A stretch of 64,000 bases of DNA from Klebsormidium nitens. Taxonomy: Eukaryota; Streptophyta; Klebsormidiophyceae; Klebsormidiales; Klebsormidiaceae. The translations under genes were made by a program, and so were the position numbers. The stretch's first letter is position 1. Every line of letters starts with the position of its first letter. Of this stretch, positions 48,001 to 60,000 are shown piece by piece. The stretch is taken from NCBI GenBank assembly GCA_000708835.1, contig DF237398.1, forward strand, positions 1-64,000. The letters are read 5' to 3'. The notes beneath the pieces were generated by a model, which worked only from the letters and a program-made list of their open reading frames with translations, was not told the DNA's origin and made no database searches.

Positions 48001-51000
48001 ATATCTCTCCTGAACCGTCTAACATTTCTTGAATAACTTGAATACCGTAATAATGTCAGACCTCTAATCCACCCCAAATAACGGTTACACATTTTCAGAT
48101 GAACTCACCCTAGTTTTTCCAGACCCTGTCGAGAGCCTTCCACCTCTCTGCCAATCGCAGGTGTTCAGCATCGAGATCGTGAAGAACTACCGGGCGACCG
48201 AGTTCCACGAGGACCTCAAGACGCTGTATCGCCAGGCGGGGGCCGGGGACAACCCCCGGCCGACGGTCTTCCTCTTCGACGACACTCAAATTGTAACCGA
48301 GACCTTCCTGGAGGACGTGAATAACATCCTCACCAGTGGCGAGGTGAGCGGCAAATACTACGTGGCCTTGACGCCATTTTAATGGACTTTCGAGGGTTCG
48401 TAGAGGATCTTGGCGACCGTTCCTGCATTTTCCCTGACTGCTCTGAACTCATGAAGCAAGAGCTTTCTTAATTCAGTAGGTTCTCGGCTAGATTCTAAGC
48501 GGGCAGTTAGCTGAAGTTTGAACCTTATTCAGAACCGTTTCACCACCGCCCTCGCGCATCTGAGCGAAGTCATTTGGGGCTCAGAAGTCCAGATGCTGAG
48601 CAAACCTTTCTGGTTTAACATGCGACCCATCCTTGACCAGATCTTCAGAGTCCCAAAAGTCTTTACAGCCCCTGCAGCATGATCACCCTGGACCTATTCA
48701 ACCAGACTTTAGCCAGACCGTAAACACCGGGGACACTTGTCAGAACGAACATCTTGAAGTAAGATTCTTAACCTTTAAACCCCTCGTCCAGGTGCCGAAC
48801 CTGTTCACCAAGGACGAGATCCAGGCGGTGTGCGAGGAGTGCCGCGGCGCGGCCAAGCGCGCGGGCGCGGGCGAGACGGGCGACGCGCTGTACGCGTTCT
48901 TCCTGGAGCGCGTGCGCGCGAACCTGCACGTGGTGCTGTGCCTGAGCCCCGTCGGGGAGGCGTTCCGTAACCGGCTGCGCATGTTCCCCGGCCTCGTCAA
49001 CTGCACCACCATCGACTGGTAAGTGTGCTCGGGGAATAATGCCTGGATTTGGGGTTTGGGGGCATGTTCGAGGATGACTTTGGTGATGGAGTAGGAGCAG
49101 GGACGCAAAACTCTTGGATGAAAGTTTTGTACCATCCCTTAGAACATCAAGACTGCTGGACTTGAGCGCAAAAACGGCTCGCTGAAGGTCTTCGCCGAAT
49201 GGCACAATGTGCCTTATCCACCCGCAAGGACTCTGAACTTTGTCGAGCAGCAAGTCGCTGTACAAGCTTCTCTTCTGGAAGGTTTTGGGTAGCTCAAAGC
49301 CGGTCCTTTTCTTTGTTGTTCTGTTTGCTGGCATCTGTCCTTTGACCTGGTGTCAACCTTTCTGGCGACCAGGTTCATTGAGTGGCCCGCGGACGCGCTG
49401 CTGGAGGTCGCCACGAAGCTGCTGGAGGAGGAGAAGCTGGGCGCGCCCGAGGTGAAGGCCGCCATCTGCCAGGTGTTCGTGACGGCGCACCAATCGGTGC
49501 AGGACACGTCAGCAAAGATGAAGGAGCAGCTCAAGCGGCAGGTCTACGTCACGCCCACCAACTACCTCGAGTTCGCCAAAGGGTGGGTCGCCGCCCCTAG
49601 CTCTTTTGAAAGTGCCTGTGTTTGTTCTGTTAGAACGTTAGAACGTTAAGAACTATCCAGAAAGGCTGTTCTTCTTATGTTGTTCCACAGGCTACCCAGA
49701 CTGCAAACAGTAGATAAGCACACAACTGAGCAACAAAGTAACGCCACTATTGCATCTCCAACGTATTGCAACGACGCCAACCTCTGGTGAAGACGAGGAT
49801 GTGGCGCCTGACTTCACCCGCGCAAAATTGCTAATCTTATCAGAGGGATTCCCGCGTCTCCTTGCAAACTCTCCTGAACTTCAGCCAGTTACGAGTAAAA
49901 GCAAGCGGAGGCTGGGCGAAACAGCAACGTTGAAATGTACACTTCGATCAGGACCCCCGCTTTTCTCTCCAGGTACTGCCAGCTGCTGAAGGAGAAGAAC
50001 GCGGCTCTAAGCGAGAGCGCGGGCAAGCTGCGCGGCGCGGCCGCCAGATCCAAAAGCCCTCTTAAACCCCTCTTACTTTCCCGCCAGGTATCTCCAGCTG
50101 CTGAAGAAGAAGAACGCGGCACTGGGCCTCAACGCCGCAAAGCCGTTAACGCCTATTAACAGATGCAACGCCGTCCATGTCCCCGCAGGTTTTTTACAGA
50201 TTTAAAGCAGCAGACCGGCGGTTAATCCCGGGCGACAGGGCAGCGCCAGGTTCTTAAACCCACCTTTTTTCTCCCAGGTATCGGCAGCTGCTGAAGGAGA
50301 AGAATGCGGCGCTGGGCGAGAGCGCGGGCAAGCTGCGCGGCGGGCTGCAGAAGCTGGACGAGACGCGCGAGCAGGTGGGCGCGATGCAGGTGGTGTGCGT
50401 GGAGAAGAAGGTCGTCGTCGCCAAGGCCAAGAAGGACTGCGAGGAGCTGCTGGTGGAGATCGTCACGGAGAAGCGCGCCGTCGACGAGCAGGAGCGACAG
50501 GTGCGGCCGCGCGCGCGCTTTGAGTTCAAGGGTTTTGGGGCTTCGAGGCTCAGCCCCAAAACTTCGCAGCGGAGGTTTTGGGCAGGATCTTTCGAAAAGT
50601 TGGCTACTGTTTCAGACAATTTTAAACCGCATGATACAGGAAGGGAGCGTCTTGCCCGCGCTGATCTCCAAGATAAGCTTGAAGCTGATCCGGAGGCTTG
50701 GCGTGAGGCGAGGAAGGCTTCTTTAAGACCTTCTCGAGCATGCGCGAGAGAGATACTGCCTGTGCTCTGCGAGACCAAAGGCTTCCGTCAAGCGGTCTTC
50801 TCTGTTGAAAGCCTTCCTGTAGTCGCATCCTCATCTCAACCGTCTGTAGATGCCTCAAAATTTTGATATGCTCACTGATCGCACCCTGCTCCAGGTCAAC
50901 GCGGAGGCCAGCAAGATCGAGAAGGAGGCGGAGGAGTGCAACGCCATCGCCACCGACTGTCAGCGCGACCTGGACAAGGCCCTGCCAGCCCTACAGGTAA

Positions 51001-54000
51001 GACTGAAGATGCACCCGCGAGGGCCTTCAATGAGCAGCAGCAAGGGCTTCGCTTTTCAAACCCACAGCAGAGAATCTGCGTCTGGAAATCACAAAGGTGC
51101 TGGTTCTGAGGGCTATCTACGCTAGCGAGCAGCCGAGAGCTTGCGGAATGGCTCCGGTCATCAGGTTCTATATCATCTTTGGCTCCTCGAGTGCTTTTCA
51201 ACGTTCGCCAGTGAGATTTCACCAACAAAAAGCTTCTGCCATGCCCACCTTGTCCTACAATCCTGAAATTCGTAACTCAAACCCTTCTTACGTCAAGTCC
51301 GCCCTTCTGACTCTCCCCCTGTCAGCCGGCCGACAAAGCTTTGAAAATTCTCGACCACTTCCAGATCGTTTTTCAATCTCTTAACCGGCCTCCCTAACCC
51401 TATCTGCCAGGCGGCCGAGGACGCGCTGAACGTGCTGACGAAGAAGGACTTGAGCGAAGTGAAAGCGTACGCGAAGCCGCCGCCGTTGGTGGAGCTGGCG
51501 CTGGGGGGCGTCATGACCGTGCTGAAGAAACCCACGAGCTGGGACGAGATCAAGAAGGCGCTCGGGGACGCCAACTTCCTGGAGAAGCTGCTCAAGTACG
51601 ACAAGGACCAGCTGGTAGGAGAAAATGTTTGGTTTGGTTATTCTGCTCTCCTACCCGCTTTGAGTTCAGCGGGATTCTATGCTTTTCGTTCAGCATGCGT
51701 CAGACTGCGTTCGGAGACGGCTCAAAGTTTTAGAGAGCTGCTCAAACACAGCAAGGACCAGCTGTTGAGGACGGCGCGTGTTGACGTCTCAAATTCTTGG
51801 GAGCCTTTGGATTATTCAACAGATCGCTCTCAATAAGGAGCTATGCAGGCGGGAGTGCGAGGCATGATGCAGGGGAATGCTGCCAAGAACACAAGATCAA
51901 CTAGGATGAGGCTCTCATGAGGCTCTTCTTTTCTGGAAGCATCGCCTTATCTCAGATCATATCTAGCCAGCCCTGCAGTCCAATCAAGCAGTCTCTTGAT
52001 GCCGGCCTTTCCTCGAAAATCGAATCTTGAAATACCGTTCCTGCAATCAACCCTTGAACGACGCCAAACTCCAAATCCTTTCATTCGGTTCTGAGGCGTC
52101 TTTTGACCCGTCTTCTCAGGTCGACTCGCTGCTCAAGAAGATCTCCAAGTTCACGAGCAACCCGGACTTCACGCCCGAGGCCGTCGGCAAGGTGTCCGCG
52201 GCCGCCAAGGGGTTATGCCTGTGGGTTAGGGCCATGGAAACCTACGGTTACGTCTCCAAGGAAGTGGGCCCCAAGAAGGAGAAGCTCAAGGCCGCGCAGG
52301 CGACGCTCGCCAAGAAGCAGGCCGCGCTGCAGGCCGCGCGCGACCAGCTTGCAGCGGTGAGCCGGGGTTTTGGGGGTTAGGGTTTTGCGAGCGGGTGTTG
52401 AGTGGCGTTGCTTCAAGAATAAACGCTGATGTTGAAGAGTTCGGCACTTATAGCTGGTCGTATAGTTGAGAGTACGGAGGATGGGCTCTACTTTGTACCT
52501 TTGCTGTCGTCCAATGTGAATAGTGAGTACTTGTCTGTATTCGATCCAATTTTTGGAGACTCGTATAACAGAGTAGGAATGCTCTTGGGTACTTCATCTC
52601 ATAACCAGAAGACATGTCACTTGAGCTCGGAGCTATTTGACAATTCCTGCGAGGCTAAGGTCCACCTATGTCCAAGACAAATCAAAAATGAATGTACGTT
52701 ATCCTGAGCCCCTGGAAAAAACCATGAGCCGTCCCGCAATCCCTCTTTTACCTCCACAGGTCCTCGCCAAAGTCGCGGCGCTCAAGGACAAGTACGACAC
52801 GAGCACCGCCAGCAGAGAGGCGCTGCAGCGCGAGGCCGAAGACTTAGAAGGCAAATTACAACGCGCGGAAAAGCTGGTCTTAGGACTGGCCGGGGAAAAG
52901 TCCCGGTGGGAAGCCAGCATCGGAAACCTGGAGCAGCAGATCGGGAGACTGCCCGGGGATTGCCTCGTCGCGGCCGCGTTCCTGAGCTACGCCGGGCCGT
53001 TCCCGAGCGAGTACCGGGAGGAGCTGGTCAAGCGGACGTGGCTGGACCAGGTGGGCTGTCGGGATTTTAGGGTTTGGTTTTTTAAGGGTTTCTTGGGTCC
53101 AGACTTTAGGGGTAAGAGTTTTCGAGCAATGCCCAGGAGCGATTTATGTTTGCTTTCGGTATATTGAGTTCATAGCGAGAGAGCTGGTTGAAGCGGACGT
53201 GGCTGGACCAGGTGGGATATGGTGAACTTCGGATTAACGTCTTCTGAGAGCAATTTGATTTGAAGGAGAGGGTTTGAAGTGATGTGGGGCCAAGTTTTGT
53301 CTCCGAAGGAGCTGGCGAGATCGACCAGGTGCTTGTACGGAAAAAGCTTCGCACGCGGTGTCCGAGCATCTTGCGGTATCGACTTTCAGGATTCCGGGGT
53401 CTGACAAAGTGTTACTTGATTTAGCGAGTCCAAGTCGTTGGCGAGTAAGCGATCCACATTCACGCCAGGCTCTGCGACACGATGGTTTTCTCCGAACTTT
53501 TCCAATCCTCAAAGCTTCTCTCCGATTGCGCGAACCCACGCAAAACCCGAGCAACTCAACGTGTCCGTTTCGTACGCTCTGTTAGGTCCGCAAGCTGAGC
53601 ATCCCGTCGTCCGCGGACTTCGACTTCGCGCTATTTTTGGCGAACCCGAGCGACGTGCGCGACTGGAACATCCAGGGCCTGCCCGCCGACCAGTTCTCCA
53701 CCGAGAACGGCGTCATGGTCACGCGCGGCCGCCGCTGGCCGCTCATGATCGACCCCCAGGTGGGCAGAATTTTTCTATCAATATTTGCCGGGTAAAAGTG
53801 CTCATTCTGACTTGAAAAGCTGCAGCTTTCGCTTCTTCGATCAAGCTCTCAGGGAGCAGGTTGGGAATCCGATGTATTGAAAAATGCAGGTATCATTCTC
53901 TTGACGACTTAAGAGGCACTTGGCTTTGGGAAAGAGTCCAAGAAGCCTCCAATGCAAGAAGAAGAACGATCGAAAGGTTCGCTTTTTGCTCCAATAGGGA

Positions 54001-57000
54001 GAACAAATATCAGCCAACCCCTCTGTTCCAGGAGCCCAGCCAACAAGTGGATCGAAGAGCACGGAGAATTTTTTGGCCGATCAGACCTTTATTGTATCAA
54101 AATGTTAAAGGTTTGGACTCTGCTGAGAATCCAAACCCCTCTTTTCCGCAGGGCCAAGCCAAGCCAAGCCAAGCCAAGCCAAGTGAGGAGGAGGCTTACC
54201 GTCGTACATTCCCCTGAAACCGAATCAAATCAAACCCTTCTCTTCCGCAGGGGCAAGCCAACAAGTGGGTGAAGAGCATGGAGGCGGGCCGTGGGCTGAA
54301 GGTGGTGGACCTGCAGATGTCGGACCTGATGCGCACCATGGAGAACGCCATCCAGTTCGGCAACCCCGTCCTGCTGCAGGACGTGCTCGAGGAGATCGAC
54401 CCCTCGCTGGAGCCCATCCTCGCAAAGTCGTTCATCAAAAAGGGCAACCAGGTGCGTTGACAATACCTTGTTGCGCTATGCTTTTTATATCTTGAGCGGA
54501 ACGATGGCCGAATTCCAAGGGGAGCGAAGCCGACGAGCGCCAAGCCTTTGAATTTTAGAGCGAGTGAATGATGAGCTTGACAGACGCGAGCAAAATTTCT
54601 GACTGGGTGTTGGGTTCGACGTAAGTCGGTGTGGATTCTGGAATTTCAGATACAGTCAAAAGGCGAGCTTCGTCCTTGGCATACAAAGTATAAACGAGCT
54701 CCCCACTCGTGTCGAATGTGATCGAAAGCCCACCAAATGCGGAGGAAACTTTGGAAGACCTTGCCAGGCGACGCCCATACCCAATCTCTGCTCAATGCCG
54801 TTACTCTCCTCTTCCGCCAGGTGCTAATCAAGCTGGGCGATAAAGAGATCGACTACAACCCCGACTTCCGGTTGTACATAACCACCAAGCTCGCTAACCC
54901 GCACTACACCCCGGAGGTCTCCACCAAGGCGACCATCGTTAACTTCGCGGTTAAGGAGCAGGGTTTGGAGGCGCAGCTGCTCAACACCGTGGTGCAGAAG
55001 GAGCGGCCCGACCTGGACAAGCAGAAGAACGAGCTCGTGGTCAAGGTGGGGTTTGCCGCTGACCTCGCTTCTTAACCCTGTTTTTGTTGACCTGGTTGAT
55101 TCGCGAAGCACTAATGGTCCAGATTGCCGTGACTACTTTACGGAGCATGCTTAGCTGACTGAAGTCATGAGCAAACTGGTTTCCGTAAGGAAAAATCGAG
55201 CACTCCCTCTACAAAGCAACACGCTATAGCATTTTTTACATTCGCCGCCGACCAGAAACAAACAGCATTGCTTCCTCTCTAACCATCTCCAGTCCCTTCC
55301 AAGGGAGCAACGCTTTCTCAAAGTGGCACTGAAGCTGGAGGGTATTGCGTCGGTTGATCATCTGAGCTACCGTCTCGGTTAACATCCAAACCCTGTCTAA
55401 CCGGGCGCGGTTCCGCAGGTTGCGACCGGGAAGCGCACCCAGGCGAAGCTGGAGGACGACATTCTGCGGCTGCTCTCGTCTGCGACGGGCAGCCTGCTGG
55501 ACAACCTGGAGCTCATCAACACGCTGGACCAGTCCAAAACCACCTGGGAGGAGGTGCGCAAACTACTCTGTCTGTTTTCTGATTTCGCAGATTCCATTTT
55601 GTCGTGTTCTTTCTAAGTCTCGGTCCCCAATTTATTGGGCCCGACAGAAGCAACATAACGGGAGCCCACAAGCTGACAGAATCAGAGTCACTCCGGAGTG
55701 TTTAGGCGCCTTCATTTGCGTACCTTTCAGGGCAATTCTACAGGCGTGTTTGTTGCAAGTCGATTTATTGCCAATGATGCGGCGTTCAGTAAGCTCACCG
55801 ACTGGCGGCGTAGGTCTGGCTGAGGTCACAGGTCCATTGTGCGCCAGTGAGTTCACCATCGAAAGCTGCTGTACCGCAAAAAGGCGACCATCTTCAAATC
55901 TTTATGCCCGGGCCGCAGGTGAACGAGTCTCTAAAGGTCGCCGAGGAGACCGCCAAAAAGATCGAGACCGCGGCCGCGGCGTACAAGCCGTGCGCGGTGC
56001 GCGCGAGCGCGCTCTACTTCGTGCTGAACGAGTTGGCGACCATCGACCCCATGTACCAGTTCAGTCTGGACGCCTACACGGACCTGTTCCACATCTCCAT
56101 TGCGAAGAGCCCCAAATCTGACCAGCTGCAGACGCGGATCAAGAACCTGAACGACTTCCATACGTACGCGGTAAGGGGCTCCGGCAGATTTGCTTTTCTA
56201 CTGCTCTTTGTTGTGCGCTTGTGATTGCACAGTTGGCGCTACTTCATGCTGAAATAGACAGATTCTTGACGATTTTGCTTGCTGTGTTTGGCAGTACAAA
56301 CGTTACGATCGAGAGGGTTGGTTCCTTCTCCGTATGAAAAATGTTTAAGTAACTTGCTCAGGCCATTGAACAGCAGCCGAGCGCAAGAATCCTTGTCCCA
56401 AGCGCCTTTCGCGCTCCTTTCCTCTTGAGAGACCAAATCTACATAAACTGCCCTGAGGGATGCTCATGCCAGTGCCCTGCTGCATTGCTGCAGACGATAT
56501 TTGGATTCTGGTGTCGTCACGTTCACTTTGCTGACGTACATCTCTTCCGCCCCTTCCCAGGTGTACAAGTACACCGCGCGCGGGCTGTTCGAGCGGCACA
56601 AGCTGCTCCTCTCGCTCCAGATCTGCGCGCGCATCCTGCAGACCGCCGCGCAGATCAACACGGAGGAGTGGCAGTTCTTCCTGCGCGGGGGCACCGTGCT
56701 CGACCGGAGCGCGCAGCCCAAGAATCCCGCGCGCGCGTGGATCAGCGAGCAGGGCTGGGACCACATCAACGAGCTGGAGAAGCTGCCCCACTTCAAGGGG
56801 GTGGTCTCGAGCTTCGACAAAGATACGAGCGACTGGGAGGCGTGGTACCGCCAAGGGTGAGAACTTGAGCTTGTGGCTCTCAGACATGATAGTGGCATTT
56901 TGCAAACGCTTTGGTTTCATTCGGGGCAACGTGCTTGGCTTGTCTGTTCAGCATCGTCGCAGCCAGCAGGAACGCCGTTCAAGTACTCGGGCTAAGTGGT

Positions 57001-60000
57001 CGACCAAAAGTGCAGGACACTTTGTCAACCTGAAGTGTGGCTGTTGCGACATCCCTTCAAGTGCTTGCGGATTGAGCTGAAGCAGAAGCGCGACCTCTAT
57101 TGGAGCAGCTTTCATTATCTCCCTGTCCACTGGAAAGCTGAGGTATCAAACGCGTCGTCATATTCCTTCCAGGGAGCCCGAGACTGCCGAGCTGCCTGGC
57201 GAGTGGGAATCCAAGTGCAACGAGCTGCAGCGCATGGTGAGTGCCCAGTTGTCCTCAGTATTCAATTCGTGAGCTCCTTCATCTGCTTCCTTGCACCTGT
57301 CGGGCCGTGGTTGGCAGCTTCATATTTGTCTATAGCTTCTCGATTACCTCTTGGTACATTCGGGATGTCAAAAAACCGACCATGTCGGGTCTCTGCGGGC
57401 GTACTAAACCGCATAATTAAACAAAAGCCGCTTTGCTTCAACCTCTGCCGGCTTGCACATTCATCTTCGTTATTTCATTTATCGTCGCCAATTTTGAGTT
57501 CCCTCCTCTCGATCGTTTGCGGACCCCTCTTCGAACATGCAAGCGACCTTGGAAGCACTTACAAAAAGATGGTCGTGACCACCGTTTGAAATAATGTCTC
57601 TTTCATCCCCCAGATCTTCGTGCGCTGCCTGCGGCCCGACCGCGTCATCTTCGCGGCCGCGACTTACGTTGCGCACAACCTGGGCCGCAAGTTCGTGGAG
57701 CCGCCGGTTCTAGACCTGGGCGAAACGTACAACGACTCGCTGCCAACCACGCCACTCATCTTCGTGCTCAGCGCGGGGGTGGATCCCACAGCGAACTTGC
57801 GCCAGCTGGCGGCCAACAAGGGCATGGCGGAAAAGTAAGTCGAGCGACCAGTTTCTGCTGTATGTCGTGACACTGTGGTTTCTGTTGCATGATTGCCGTA
57901 GTCAAATAGATTTTCTATAATCAGCGGATTCTTACTCTCATCGAATGCACGGAAAGTGTACAATCATACCGTTTGTACTTCCGTTCAGAGTTCCTGGGCT
58001 GCAGTTTGGAACACGCTTTCCTGACCTGACCGTTTTTTGACGTCAGTTCGAAAGCCTTGTTCAGCACTGGAAAGCAATATGGCACTCAGTATCGTTCCAA
58101 TCTCCGCAGATCTTCTCGTCCTCTGTCTAAAGAGGGCCTTTTATCTCCCTCCAGGTTCCACGCGGTTGCGCTGGGTCAAGGCCAGGCCCCGATCGCGACG
58201 AAACTGATCCAAGAAGCCGTGAAAGAAGGCACCTGGGTCTTCTTGGCAAATTGCCACTTGATGACCAGTTGGCTTCCGACTCTGGACAAAATCATCGAGG
58301 GGCTGGAGGCGCAAAAGCCGCACGAGTCGTTCCGGCTCTGGTTGTCCAGCTCGCCCAATCCCAAGTTCCCCATCTCAATCCTCCAGGTAAAGGATTTTTC
58401 GGTCGGAATTAGTGGATATCAGAAGATACTCCGTTTGGATGTTTCCCCCGAACTCTGCTTCCTATCCTGAATACTCAGGTGATCATAAGGAGCGGAGTCC
58501 GTCCTTGCCTCCGATATTATTGCTGTCTCCAACATATTTTGGTTCGTCTCTCTGCGTGATGCCGCTCTAGACCATACTCGTCTCGTAGTGTAAGCCAAAA
58601 AAGGAAGTTGTCAACACTGTCCTTTAGTCTTTGATTTGGAAAGCTGGGGCAATGGACCTGAAATGCTGCATCTCCTTTTCGCAAAATGGTTGGCCGAAAT
58701 GGGATGGGGGGAAAACGCCACCGCAATCTTTTCCAGCGGAGCCCACATACGAAGGGAGACACTTCGACAGATCCTCCTGGACTCTAGTCTGCTTTTCTCA
58801 CCTTTCAAATTGATCCATTCCGCTGACCCTCCGCTTCCGCCCTCGCAGCGCGGCCTCAAGATGACGACGGAGCCGCCCAAGGGCCTGCGCGCGAACCTGC
58901 TGCGGCTGTACGCGAGCACGAGCGAGGAGAGCTGGGCGGCGTGCCGCGCGCAGGCCAAGTACCAGAAGCTCTTCTTCGCGCTCACCTACTTCCACTCCGT
59001 GCTGCTGGAGCGCAAAAAGTTCGGCAACCTGGGGCTCAACATCCCGTACGATTTCAACGACACCGACTTCCAGGTGCGCGCGCGTTTTGATTTCAGGGGT
59101 GTCTGTCGTGGGTTAAAGATGGAGGAGTTGGGAGTTTCGGGAAGTTTCTGGGGGTTTGAGGGTGTGGGTCGGATTGGGCACCAAGGCTGCCAAAGCCGGG
59201 GCTATGAGAAAGTAATGTTTTCGTACCTGTGGCCTTTTGCATTGAGCTACGGCCAGCCGAGCTGATTTCATTCTAATCAGCGTGTAAGCCCTGGTGTTCG
59301 GGCTCTGGATTGGAATCTTATCAACAAGCGGGATGATGACTCACTCCATGGAAGCTCGCCCACGCGACAAGAAAGACCCATTTCACAGCCGCTGGGCTCC
59401 TCAGGAATCACAGAAGATTCGATTGACTCATTCCGAAGCTCTCCTAAATGACTGCTGGCTTGAAAGCAAATTCATTCTTCTTCTAACCAGGTGTCGGACG
59501 ACCTGCTCAAGACGTACCTGGACGAGTACGACGAGACGCCGTTCGACGCGCTCAAGTACCTCATCGCGGAGGCCAACTACGGCGGCCGCGTCACCGACGA
59601 ACTAGACCGGCGCGTGCTCGCGAGCTACCTGGACCAGTTCTACTGCCCCGAGGCGCTGTCCACGCCCGCGTACCCGCTGTCCTCGCTGCCCAACTACTAC
59701 ATCCCGGATAATGGAACCATGCAGGTAAGGGGCCTGGTTAACGGGAATCCGCGACGGGAGGGTTAGTAAAGTGGGCGAAAAATCCGGGACGAAGACTCTT
59801 TATTCATATGCTTCTTGGAGCATCTAGCAACTCTGACTGCTTAGATTCGGAACGGAACGAGTGAAAGATGGCTGGCTTCTGCAAAGCCAGTGAGTTCACA
59901 TCCTGAATAGACATTGCGAGCATCTGCCAACGCCTGGTCATGATTTCTGTGTCAGCCCCCGGGATAATATGCTCCTTTGGAAACAAGAAGACGCACTCTG

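Noticed and set aside
54152-54183. GCCAA repeat as a telomere-like or CRISPR-like array
   Set aside because: Only about five short units with no spacers, inside an intron and explained by slippage in an exon echo.
55300-55345. Possible echo of exon 50 (gaagctggagg)
   Set aside because: Eleven identical bases in a GA-rich context are compatible with chance.
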